64,000 bases of DNA. Source: Deferribacteraceae bacterium UBA6799. GTDB taxonomy: Bacteria > Chrysiogenota > Deferribacteres > Deferribacterales > Geovibrionaceae. Made by a program: the position numbers and the translations under genes. The notes beneath the pieces were generated by a model, which did not search any database, was not told the DNA's origin, and saw only the letters and a list, made by a program, of their open reading frames with translations. The DNA lies in the NCBI GenBank assembly GCA_002452335.1, contig DKFJ01000012.1, forward strand, positions 76,551 to 140,550, written 5' to 3'. This document shows, one piece after another, positions 26,271 to 34,634 of the stretch. The number at the start of each line of letters is the position of its first letter. The first letter of the stretch is position 1.

Positions 26271-28190
26271 ATGTCAGAAAACAGACGGCTGTACAGCAGC
26301 GTGCCATTCAACCGTATTCCTGAAGAGGACGCAGACCTCATCGAGTCCATATCACAATCAGTCACCTATCCGGCCAATACCGTGATCTTCTCACAGAAGG
26401 ACACTCCCACAGGCTGTCTATATTTCATCAGCCGTGGAATGGTGGAGATAATATCCGAAACATCAGAAGGGGTGGAGATGGTGGTGGACACACGCCCTGC
26501 GGGATGCTTCTTCGGCTGGACGCCCGTATTTACCAATGAGAACTATACGGCAGGGGCTAGAACCACCGAAGAAACAGTCTGTCTGCTGATACCCAAGGAA
26601 GAGCTGCTCAGGCTCGCCGGCCAGTACCCGGTTATCTCCAATCATTTCAGCAAGGCCGTTTACTCCCAGATCAGAAAACTCTATCAGGACATGGTGGAGA
26701 GAAACTCCATGGACCCTGTGGCTCAGATGGAGGCATATCCTTTTCAGAAAAAACTGAAAGAGATAATGTCGAAACCTGTCGAGACATGCTCCGTGAACAC
26801 CACCGTCAGGGATATCGCCGTAAAGATGACAGAGGCGGGGATAGCCGCCGTGGTGATAACGGACGACAAAGAAAAGATAGCCGGTATAGTCACGGAAAGA
26901 GATCTGGTGCGGAAAGTGCTGGCGAGAGACACGACAGAATGTCTGAAACACTCCACGGCGAACGATATCATGACCCCAGACCCCTATTACATGACGCCGG
27001 ACACCTTCATGTATGAGGCAGTGACATTCATGCTGAGGCACGGCATACGCCACCTGCCCGTTCTGGACGGCGACAGCATAGAGGGCATAGTGTCGCTTCA
27101 GGATCTGATGAAGTTCCGCAGCCAGAAATCCATGCTGCTGGTGGGCAGCGCAAAAGAGGCGGCCTCCATAGACGAGCTGAAGGCAGTCAGAACAGAGGTG
27201 GTGAAGGTGGCAAAGATGCTGCTCACCGAAAACCGCTCCCATACAGAGACGATGGAGATACTTTCATATGTGCATCACAGCATCATCAGAAGATGCTACG
27301 AAATAATACTCAAAGAAATGCTTCAGGCTGGCTATGTCATGCCTGATATCAGGCACTGCTTCATAATAATGGGCAGCGGCGGGCGCAAAGAGATGCTTCT
27401 GGGACCCGATCAGGACAACGGGCTTCTGTACGGAGATTTTCCCGATGAAATGTACGCAGACGTGGACGCTTTCTTTGTGCCGTTCTCTGAAAAGCTGGTG
27501 GAGGCTCTGGACCATATAGGCTATCCGCTGTGTCACGGAAAAGTGATGGCGAACAACCCCCTGTGGCGGGGAAGACTGAGCGAGTGGAAAGAAAGGGTAT
27601 CATCATGGATCAAGGTTCCCGAACCGCAGAGAGTAAGATATTCGTCCATATTCTTCGACTTCATGCCCATAGGCGGCGACGGGTCTCTGTGCGGCAGCCT
27701 CAGAGACATGGTGCATCAGCAGATTAAGGCTAACCCGCTGTTTCTGTTTCAGATGATGGAGCTGGACTATAAACATAAGATACCGATCAACCTGCTGGGC
27801 AGATTCATCACCAGCAGCGAAAAGGAACATAAAGGCAGGCTGTCGCTGAAAGAGAACGGAAGCATCTTCATAGTGGACTGCGTGCGGATGTTCATGCTGG
27901 AGCACGGCATACACGCCGTGACCACGGTGGAGCGTCTGGACAGGCTGCTGGAGCTGAATATATTCAACCGTGCCACTGTGGAGCACATCAAGGCGGCGTT
28001 CGAGTCGTTCACCTATCTGAGGCTGAAGAACGAGATAAAAATGATAGAGGCCGGAAACGAGCCCAGTCATTATCTCGACCCGGACGAACTGACGGACGAA
28101 GAGGCTGATCTGCTGAAAGAGGCGTTCAAGGTGGCGGGGAAACTACAGGATTCCACCCGCCGTCATTTCTCTAAAATTATAGGCAGATAA
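26271..28190 (+). CDS. cNMP-binding/CBS-pair/DUF294 nucleotidyltransferase-like signalling protein
   Basis: 639 residues. The N-terminal cyclic-nucleotide-binding fold (about 15-130) is followed by two CBS domains (about 165-290; IVTERDLVRKV, HLPVLDGDSIEGIVSLQDL), a DUF294 GlnD-like nucleotidyltransferase domain (GSGGRKEMLLGPDQDNGLLY, about 365-385) and a DUF294_C domain. The GSGG...DQD motif keeps the metal-binding Asp pair. Such proteins commonly sit beside ActP-type symporters and are thought to tune carboxylate uptake by sensing nucleotides. What it modifies is unknown. Confidence 0.9.
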   Translation: MSENRRLYSSVPFNRIPEEDADLIESISQSVTYPANTVIFSQKDTPTGCLYFISRGMVEIISETSEGVEMVVDTRPAGCFFGWTPVFTNENYTAGARTTEETVCLLIPKEELLRLAGQYPVISNHFSKAVYSQIRKLYQDMVERNSMDPVAQMEAYPFQKKLKEIMSKPVETCSVNTTVRDIAVKMTEAGIAAVVITDDKEKIAGIVTERDLVRKVLARDTTECLKHSTANDIMTPDPYYMTPDTFMYEAVTFMLRHGIRHLPVLDGDSIEGIVSLQDLMKFRSQKSMLLVGSAKEAASIDELKAVRTEVVKVAKMLLTENRSHTETMEILSYVHHSIIRRCYEIILKEMLQAGYVMPDIRHCFIIMGSGGRKEMLLGPDQDNGLLYGDFPDEMYADVDAFFVPFSEKLVEALDHIGYPLCHGKVMANNPLWRGRLSEWKERVSSWIKVPEPQRVRYSSIFFDFMPIGGDGSLCGSLRDMVHQQIKANPLFLFQMMELDYKHKIPINLLGRFITSSEKEHKGRLSLKENGSIFIVDCVRMFMLEHGIHAVTTVERLDRLLELNIFNRATVEHIKAAFESFTYLRLKNEIKMIEAGNEPSHYLDPDELTDEEADLLKEAFKVAGKLQDSTRRHFSKIIGR

Positions 28191-28194
28191 AATA

Positions 28195-28291
28195 TTTTTG
28201 ATATCTCATGGATTTGCATTTTAAAATATCAAAAATATCGTCCATAGCTATCAAAATATTTGTTGACATTTTGATATACTACGCACATTAT
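28195..28291 (+). promoter_or_regulatory. Promoter and repeated TATCAAAA/TTTTGATA half-sites before the HTH-RhuM gene
   Basis: Four copies of the half-site TATCAAAA or its complement occur, two forming a hairpin around 28195-28240 and two flanking the -35 box TTGACA (28263-28268). The -10 box is CATTAT (28286-28291) after 17 bases. Overlap of half-sites with the -35 suggests autorepression by the HTH-containing product. The same half-sites occur in the palindrome at 26198-26236. Confidence 0.5.
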
Positions 28292-28323
28292 TATTTTATA
28301 ATTTTGTTGAACGAAGGTATATC

Positions 28324-29616
28324 ATGAATATTGCGAAAATAATTGTTGAAAGATTTGGTGGACAAACAGCCCTTGCCACACTGTTAGGAAAAGGCCAAAG
28401 CACAGTAAGTTATTGGGTTAAAACCGGAGTAATACCGACTAAATGGCATAGCACATTATTAGCTATTGCAAAAGAAAATGGTATCCGGCTCTCTGCTGAT
28501 GACTTTTTCAATATATCAACAAATTCAGACGCAAAGCAGCAAGATAATACCCCAATGAACACACCAAAAATTATCGAACCGGAGCCCGAATTAGAACCTG
28601 AGCCAACCCAAACAAATTTTTTGTTTTACTCTTCAACAGACGGCACAACAAAAGTCCAAGTTGCAGTGGGGAACGAAACAATATGGGCATCACAAAAAGG
28701 AATGGCTGAAATCTTCTGCACAACAAGAGAAAACATAACAATACATTTAGGAAATATTTTTCAATCTGAGGAACTGGTAGAAAATTCAGTATGTAAGGAA
28801 ATCTTACTACCTGGTCCAGATAACAAAATGTACAATTACAAAATGTATAACTTAGATGCAATAATATCAGTTGGTTATAGAATTAGTTCTTATCAGGCAA
28901 CACAGTTCAGGCAATGGGCAACAACAATTTTAAAAGAATATCTGATTAAAGGATTTGCTTTAAATGATGACCGTCTCAAACAGGGTAATCAATTATTTGG
29001 TAAAGATTATTTTGATGAATTACTTGAACGCATCAGAGAAATCAGAGCATCTGAAAGAAGATTCTATCAAAAAATAACAGATATATATGCGCAATGCAGT
29101 ATGGATTATGATAAAAACTCTCCTATAACTCAGCAGTTTTATGCACGTGTGCAGGATAAACTTCATTATGCAATCCACGGACACACGTCAGCCGAATTGA
29201 TTGAATTACGTGCAGACGCCACAAAACCAAACATGGGACTATACTCATACAAAAACTCTGGTAAGCATGGAAAAGTAACAAAACTTGACGTAACTGTTGG
29301 AAAAAACTACATGACAAAAACAGAACTTGATGAAATGAATAGATTAGTCAGCATGTATTTGGACATGGCGGAAAGTTTTGCCAGAAGACATAAACAGATG
29401 ACAATGAAAGACTGGGCAGAAAGACTGGATGGTTTTCTTGAATTTAACGGCTACGATATTCTACAAAATTTCGGTTCAGTTAAAAGAGAAACTGCTGAAC
29501 GACACGCTCTTGCTGAATATGACAAATTCAGGGTCACTCAGGATAGGGATTATGTATCTGATTTTGATGAAATTGTTGATGAAATAAAAAGTAATATGCG
29601 CTTACCAAAAAAATAA
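28324..29616 (+). CDS. RhuM-family protein with an N-terminal Cro/YdaS-like HTH domain
   Basis: 430 residues. Residues ~1-60 look like a small phage-type helix-turn-helix domain (GGQTALATLLGKGQSTVSYWVKTG region). A low-complexity linker (EPEPELEPEPTQ) leads to a RhuM domain from about residue 100 (IWASQKGMAEIFCTTRENITIHLGNIF, which spans residues ~119-145; YRISSYQATQFRQWATTILKEYLIKGF). RhuM is known from Salmonella SPI-3 and from many phage and island regions. Its biochemical role is not established. The gene is AT-rich relative to the flanking genes, so it was probably acquired. It ends at a terminator shared with the converging lipid-transport operon. Confidence 0.85.
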   Translation: MNIAKIIVERFGGQTALATLLGKGQSTVSYWVKTGVIPTKWHSTLLAIAKENGIRLSADDFFNISTNSDAKQQDNTPMNTPKIIEPEPELEPEPTQTNFLFYSSTDGTTKVQVAVGNETIWASQKGMAEIFCTTRENITIHLGNIFQSEELVENSVCKEILLPGPDNKMYNYKMYNLDAIISVGYRISSYQATQFRQWATTILKEYLIKGFALNDDRLKQGNQLFGKDYFDELLERIREIRASERRFYQKITDIYAQCSMDYDKNSPITQQFYARVQDKLHYAIHGHTSAELIELRADATKPNMGLYSYKNSGKHGKVTKLDVTVGKNYMTKTELDEMNRLVSMYLDMAESFARRHKQMTMKDWAERLDGFLEFNGYDILQNFGSVKRETAERHALAEYDKFRVTQDRDYVSDFDEIVDEIKSNMRLPKK

Positions 29617-29645
29617 GATGGCGGCTTTGATCACCGCCATCAAAA
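29617..29645. terminator. Terminator between rhuM-like gene and the MCE gene
   Basis: GATGGCGG and CCGCCATC form a perfect 8-bp stem with a 9-base loop, followed by AAAAATA. It lies between two converging genes. Confidence 0.75.
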
Positions 29646-29648
29646 ATA

Positions 29649-32591
29649 CTATTCTTTCAGAGCCAGAGAGTCGCCGTCTTTCAGAGGCTCGCCCTTGGAT
29701 ACTTCCGTAGTGAACTCCAGACCGCCTTTTATCATGGATTTCACAGTGCCGGTCTTTATCCGTACGCCTTTGAATATTCCATAACTGGCGTCCACTCCGC
29801 TCACAGCGATGAACACGCTGGACGTGCGCACCAGAGGAGCGTATTTTTTCTGTATGAAAACCCTGATCTCTACACTTTTAGCGTCATCAGAGAGCCTGAC
29901 GCTCTCCACTTCTCCGGTCTGCACCTGTCTGTAATAGACAGGTGATCCCTGCTCCAGAGAGTTTCTGGAATCGGCAGTTATCACGATATGCAGTCCGTCC
30001 ATCGCCTTATATTTATCAGACAGAGTAAACTCCGTCTTCGGTTTACCTTTTCCGCCCTTCATAGCCAGCTTGGTTCCGAACAGTACCGAGTCAGCGTTTT
30101 TAATTCCGTCCAGAGACACCTCTATGTCCTCTGTCCAGAAGACAGCGCCCTCGCTCAGCAGTCCGCTGTTCTCCCTGTATATCAGTACATGGGCTCTCTC
30201 TCTGCCCTTATGCCCGCTTATTCTGTTTATATAACCTATCTTTCTGCCGCCGCACACAACATCCGCGCCCTCTTTCAGAGAAGCGTTCCCGTCCAGATAC
30301 ACATATATTCCCAGATGATCAGGCGCTTCGGCTGACTGTCTGTCAGCGTACAGCCTGTCCGTGCCGCCTGAGCTGACGAATGTATCATAATATACCGCAC
30401 CGCTCACATAGTTCATGAAGGGCTCGGCGTGAACCTCTATCGAACCGCCCTTCACTCCCACGGAGGCTATTCCGGCATTATAAAATCTGGTGAACTGACC
30501 CACTGTGTCCGCATAGCGTTTTTCTATCAGCACATCCATATAGGATGCTCTTCTCCTGCTGTCGTATCCCGTCTCCGCTGTGACGCCAGTCTTAACGCCT
30601 TTGAAATACACAGGCGAGCCCTCTTCCGGCGGAACAACGTCACTATAGTACAGACGAACGGTCTTTCCGGCGTTCATGCGCCTGATGACGCTCTCCGCCT
30701 CCTGTCTGCTGTCGTATATATTATAAAAGCTCTTGGCGCCGGCTGGAATCACATCAAACGAAAGCCCGCCGGAGACGGCCTCCTGCAATGTCGGAGTCTG
30801 CATCTCAAGCCCGTTGGCGGACAAATCTGCGCTCATAACTCCGTTCTTCCAGAAGATCATTCCGCTGTCCTTCACAGCCCTGTCCGGATATATCACAGCC
30901 TTAACATCCACATAGCCGTCATGAGAAACATCCATCGAGGCTATCTCACCCGCCAGCACGCCTTTATAATACACAGGAGATCCGGCGCTGAGCCCGAAAG
31001 CGTCCGATGTTCTCAGGCTGATCTGAGGCATTCCCCGAGACGCAATATCCGCCCGCCTGGCCGTGTCTTCGTCAGAATACAGCGTCAGAACCGCTCCGTT
31101 CTTAAGAGCTGTGCCTTTCGACCCGAAAAATCCGGCGGAGATCCCGCCTCGGATAACAGTTCCTGCGTCCGTGTCCAGCTTAAGCTGTCCGGAGCTGTAG
31201 CTCATTTTCAGCATATCCGGCTTATAAAGATAAAGCCCTGTCACTGCCAGTTTTTTATATTCCGGAAAGATCACCGCCCCATACTCCGCCCGGCTGTCAT
31301 TCAGAGTTACGGATGTTACCATGCCGATCTTCACGCCTTTGTAGTATATCCCTTCGCCTTCGTCAGACACCGCTTTGCTGTCCGCCTTCATCTTTAAGCT
31401 GAAAGAACCCTCCGGCACGGAGATCACCGGTCTGTCAGACAGAGTGAATTCCCTCCTGACAGCTCCGCCGCCCGCCTCTACATTGATATATGCGCCCAGA
31501 AGAGCCGAAGATACGTTCTTCACCCCGTTCAGAGAGACTTCCGGCTGTTCCAGAACAAACCTGCTGTTCTGCGCCGCCAGATATCCGAATTTTCTGTTCA
31601 GCTTGATGGACGCCACGCACTGCTGTTTTTCATTGATATCCAGAGAGTCCACTATGCCCGCCTGAAGCCCCTTGAACATAACAGGCGTTCTGCCGTCTTT
31701 CATGCCGTAACATTCGGGCATATAGAGGGTCACTGTCTCCGGAGACAGCAGGGTGGACGAATAACTGCTGAACACCTCATATGCCTCCTCCGGCTGAGCG
31801 GTATCGGTCTGCATATCAGAATCGAAGGCAACCCCGCCCTGAAGCAGACTGTTCAGCTGAGGAACCTGAAGCGAAAATCCGGCTGAGTCCAGCCTCATAT
31901 CTATCCCGCTGACATTCCAGAATTTTGTATGTTTATTAATATATTTCTGATATTCCCTGTTTACCGAGATGCTGACATTATATCTGTTGGTCTCTCTGTC
32001 GTAACGCACGCCGAGAACTCTGCCGGCGGATATGCCGTTGAAATAGACACCCATTCCGCTGTATATCCCCATGTCCTTAATACTGAACAGGTTCACGCTC
32101 ACGGAATCCTTCCCGGTCTCCAGATCGGCAGGTTCCTGAAGTCCTATGAAAAAATCTGTCTCCTTCAGCTTCGCCAGCTCCTCTTTGTCATAAAAAGGCG
32201 GCGCCATCTCTATATATGTACCGGACATGATGGTTTCGAGCCCTGTTATCTGGTTGATGCTTATCCTCGGCTTGACTATCCAGAACCTCATCCCCTCTCT
32301 GGCTATGGCATCCGCTCTCTTGTCCAGCTTAACCACGGCGTCCACCTTGTCCAGAGTATCGGCTATCTCCAGATCTATCACCTTGCCCACGGGGATGCCT
32401 CTGTACTTCACCAGAGTTTTTCCGACCACTATATCCGAACCGGAGTCAAACCGTATGCGTATCTCTTTACCTGAATTGACATATCCGTTGTATATCAGCC
32501 AGACGGTGATGGCGAGCGCCAGCACGGGCGTCAGCCACACGGGCGAGAATCTTCTGGTTTTTTTCTTGATAGCTTCAGGTATTTCTGTCAT
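29649..32591 (-). CDS. letB: Multi-domain MCE protein, LetB/PqiB type (inter-membrane lipid transport)
   Basis: 980 residues with one N-terminal membrane helix (about 18-37) and a series of MCE domains. I count eight repeats of the hallmark G-x-x-V-x-[YF]-[KNR]-G-[IV]-x-x-G-x-V segment, for example KYRGIPVGKV, YFNGISAGRV, MFKGLQAGIV, YYKGVKIGMV, YYKGVLAGEI, YFKGVKTGVT, CGGRKIGYIN and YYRQVQTGEV. E. coli LetB has seven and PqiB three, so this is a LetB-like tube bridging the two membranes. It lies 4 bases after a pair of PqiA-like membrane proteins, the usual partners. The symbol is by architecture. Confidence 0.9.
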   Translation of the reverse strand: MTEIPEAIKKKTRRFSPVWLTPVLALAITVWLIYNGYVNSGKEIRIRFDSGSDIVVGKTLVKYRGIPVGKVIDLEIADTLDKVDAVVKLDKRADAIAREGMRFWIVKPRISINQITGLETIMSGTYIEMAPPFYDKEELAKLKETDFFIGLQEPADLETGKDSVSVNLFSIKDMGIYSGMGVYFNGISAGRVLGVRYDRETNRYNVSISVNREYQKYINKHTKFWNVSGIDMRLDSAGFSLQVPQLNSLLQGGVAFDSDMQTDTAQPEEAYEVFSSYSSTLLSPETVTLYMPECYGMKDGRTPVMFKGLQAGIVDSLDINEKQQCVASIKLNRKFGYLAAQNSRFVLEQPEVSLNGVKNVSSALLGAYINVEAGGGAVRREFTLSDRPVISVPEGSFSLKMKADSKAVSDEGEGIYYKGVKIGMVTSVTLNDSRAEYGAVIFPEYKKLAVTGLYLYKPDMLKMSYSSGQLKLDTDAGTVIRGGISAGFFGSKGTALKNGAVLTLYSDEDTARRADIASRGMPQISLRTSDAFGLSAGSPVYYKGVLAGEIASMDVSHDGYVDVKAVIYPDRAVKDSGMIFWKNGVMSADLSANGLEMQTPTLQEAVSGGLSFDVIPAGAKSFYNIYDSRQEAESVIRRMNAGKTVRLYYSDVVPPEEGSPVYFKGVKTGVTAETGYDSRRRASYMDVLIEKRYADTVGQFTRFYNAGIASVGVKGGSIEVHAEPFMNYVSGAVYYDTFVSSGGTDRLYADRQSAEAPDHLGIYVYLDGNASLKEGADVVCGGRKIGYINRISGHKGRERAHVLIYRENSGLLSEGAVFWTEDIEVSLDGIKNADSVLFGTKLAMKGGKGKPKTEFTLSDKYKAMDGLHIVITADSRNSLEQGSPVYYRQVQTGEVESVRLSDDAKSVEIRVFIQKKYAPLVRTSSVFIAVSGVDASYGIFKGVRIKTGTVKSMIKGGLEFTTEVSKGEPLKDGDSLALKE

Positions 32592-32595
32592 ATCA

Positions 32596-33192
32596 TCATC
32601 CTTTATCCCATATCAGTCTGGTATCAAAGCTGTTAGACGCCATCATGGTGAGGATCACCACAGAGGCGAAAAAAACTATCCCCGGTCCCGCCGTTATCTT
32701 CAGCATATAACCGGTATCTATCAGCCCGGCCATGATGCCCACAACAAAGACATCCAGCATGGACCATTTGCCTATGATCTCTATAATTTTAAAGAGAGCC
32801 GTCTTTCTTTTGTTCGACAGGCTTTTCTCATTATTCAGCGTCAGCAGTATGTAGAAAAGCGCCGACAGCTTGAACAGAGGCACCACAAAACTAGCCACGA
32901 AAACCACAGCGCAGATGAAATACATCTGATGCTGAAAAAACTGTATAACCCCGCCCAATATAGTGTTGGTGCTGCTCTCGCCCATTATCTGCACATCCAT
33001 GATAGGAAACAGATTGGCGGGAAGATACAGAATGAGGGCAGTGATGGACAGAGCCCAGGCCCTGTTCAGACTGTCCGTGTTTCTCCTCTTCACATACGCC
33101 CCGCAGTGTCCGCAGCATGACTCCGGTTCGTCAGACCGCACCAGCGTGCCGCATTCAGAGCAGAGAATATATCCCGCTTCTATATCAGTCAT
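32596..33192 (-). CDS. PqiA/LetA-like membrane protein (second half)
   Basis: About 198 residues from the ATG at 33192. An N-terminal zinc-ribbon-like segment (CSECGTLV ... CCGHCGAYV) is followed by four hydrophobic helices including LPANLFPIM and the FFQHQMYFICA region of PqiA domains. LetA/YebS normally joins two such modules in one chain; here they are two genes. It overlaps the upstream PqiA-like gene by 8 bases and precedes the MCE gene, so the three form one operon. Confidence 0.88.
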   Translation of the reverse strand: MTDIEAGYILCSECGTLVRSDEPESCCGHCGAYVKRRNTDSLNRAWALSITALILYLPANLFPIMDVQIMGESSTNTILGGVIQFFQHQMYFICAVVFVASFVVPLFKLSALFYILLTLNNEKSLSNKRKTALFKIIEIIGKWSMLDVFVVGIMAGLIDTGYMLKITAGPGIVFFASVVILTMMASNSFDTRLIWDKG

Positions 33193-33775
33193 GTCTTTCT
33201 CTGGTGTCCCAGAATGTTCTGGAGTCATAGAAGACCCCCGCCGTAATTATAAAAAAACAGATAACCGCCAGAAGATAAAATCCGGCGCACAGCGCCACAT
33301 CCGCCATATCCACCAGCTTAACCACGCTGACCAGCACGCCCACCAGAAAAACATCAACCATGTGCCAGTGCTTCAGCCTGTGTACTGTGTGCGCCATATA
33401 TTCCGACAGAGGCAGGCGTACGCCCGTCACCACGTCAAAAGACACATAGCAGACGGCAAACAGATAGAAGAGAGGCACCAGAAAAGCTGTGAGAAAAACA
33501 GCGGCTCCGGCAGGCATATAACCTTCGCTGTTCAGAGCCGCCACGCTCTGAAACAGTGTGGTGGAGAGTATAGTATCGTTTATCATTATCCTCAGGAATG
33601 GAAAGAGCATGGCAGGAAGCATCAGAAACACAGCTGATAGGCTGAAAGCAAGAGCATATTTCATATTCCTGCGGCGGAATATCACATGGGAGCATCTGGG
33701 GCAGAGCATCCGCCCCCCGCAGTTCTCAGTGTCAGCGTTGACTATCAGCCCGCAGGCTCTGCACGCAGTTATCAT
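33185..33775 (-). CDS. PqiA/LetA-like membrane protein (first half)
   Basis: 196 residues with a CxxC zinc-ribbon start (ITACRACG ... CPRCSHV) and four hydrophobic helices with LPAMLFPF and HWHMVDVFLVGVLVS, the PqiA signature. Start ATG at 33775 after AAGGGGA. First intact gene of the LetA-like/LetA-like/LetB-like operon. A truncated permease tail and a TetR gene lie just upstream on the same strand. Confidence 0.88.
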   Translation of the reverse strand: MITACRACGLIVNADTENCGGRMLCPRCSHVIFRRRNMKYALAFSLSAVFLMLPAMLFPFLRIMINDTILSTTLFQSVAALNSEGYMPAGAAVFLTAFLVPLFYLFAVCYVSFDVVTGVRLPLSEYMAHTVHRLKHWHMVDVFLVGVLVSVVKLVDMADVALCAGFYLLAVICFFIITAGVFYDSRTFWDTRERHD

Positions 33776-33792
33776 CAGATCCCCTTATCATC

Positions 33793-33942
33793 CTATGAAG
33801 AGCTGAGGCTCTTTCTGAAAAAAATAAGCGACAGGCTGAAAAAGACCAGACCTGTCACAGACATCACAACCATATTATGCCATACCTCCGCCAGCCCCGC
33901 ACCCCGGAATATGATGCCCTGCGCCAAAGCCTCTTCATGATA
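33793..33942 (-). pseudogene. C-terminal remnant of an ABC-2 type permease
   Basis: After the TetR stop codon (TAA at 33945-33943) the same frame stays open for 49 codons to TAG at 33793. It reads ALAQGIIFRGAGLAEVW followed by one hydrophobic helix and FFRKSLSSS. This is the typical last helix of DrrB/YhhJ-like ABC-2 permeases ('RG.GL.EVW' then helix then 'F.K'). There is no start codon context and the rest of the gene is absent, so it is a relic. It indicates that a TetR-HlyD-ABC-permease type efflux operon was deleted here. Confidence 0.68.
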
Positions 33943-34530
33943 TTACCCCCGCCGGGTAAGCTCGTTCATTATAACTGTTTTGAGTTTGTTTCTCAGGTGT
34001 GTCTCATCAAAGTTTACCACCAGGCTGGTGTGGCGCCCTGTGTTCTTTTTGTCCCAGGTCTGCTTGAAAGTGCCGAGGGAAAGATAAAAATCTGAAACGC
34101 CTATCAGCATATAAAGCAGGAAAGAATGGTCTGTCAGAGAGCCTTTTGCCAGAGCAGCAGCCTGAATGTCCACTATCTCGAACATCATGGAAAAGAGTTC
34201 GTCGGAAAGGTTTTCGCCGCCCTCCAGTATCTCTCTGCTAAAGAGCTGAACCTCCTGTAAGTCTCTGGAAAACATAATATCTATCATGGCGTCAGCTGTC
34301 TCTTCATCGTTGACGCAGACTGACAGTCTATCCGTAAGCTTATTTTTGAAATCTGTAAGTCTGTCACGCATGATCATCTCAAAGATTTCGTGTTTGCTTT
34401 CGAAATAATAATAAAAAGTGGTCTTGTTTACCTTCGCCTTTTTAACCAGAGCGTCTATCTTCACTCCCTGATAGCCGTATCTGCCGAACATTTCCATTGC
34501 GGCGCTGTAGATTCTGTCTTTTGTATTCAT
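33943..34530 (-). CDS. TetR-family transcriptional regulator
   Basis: 195 residues with an N-terminal TetR HTH (AMEMFGRYGYQGVKIDALVKKA region, KTTFYYYFESKHEIF) and a variable ligand domain. A near-palindrome with the classical TACCAAC...GTTGGTA half-sites lies 33-54 bases upstream of its start. Such regulators usually control a neighbouring drug-efflux operon, but here only a permease tail remains directly downstream. It may now control the PqiA/LetB operon or only itself. Confidence 0.9.
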   Translation of the reverse strand: MNTKDRIYSAAMEMFGRYGYQGVKIDALVKKAKVNKTTFYYYFESKHEIFEMIMRDRLTDFKNKLTDRLSVCVNDEETADAMIDIMFSRDLQEVQLFSREILEGGENLSDELFSMMFEIVDIQAAALAKGSLTDHSFLLYMLIGVSDFYLSLGTFKQTWDKKNTGRHTSLVVNFDETHLRNKLKTVIMNELTRRG

Positions 34531-34563
34531 AGTATCACATCCGTATTTTTTCTACGCACAATG

Positions 34564-34585
34564 ATACCAACCAACCAGTTGGTAT
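34564..34585. promoter_or_regulatory. TetR operator-like palindrome
   Basis: ATACCAAC (34564-34571) and GTTGGTAT (34578-34585) are exact inverted repeats around a 6-base centre, upstream of the tetR gene. Confidence 0.65.
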
Positions 34586-34634
34586 GTCAATAGAGGAACA
34601 GCAGCATAGTCATGATAATATTGATGCGCGGTCT

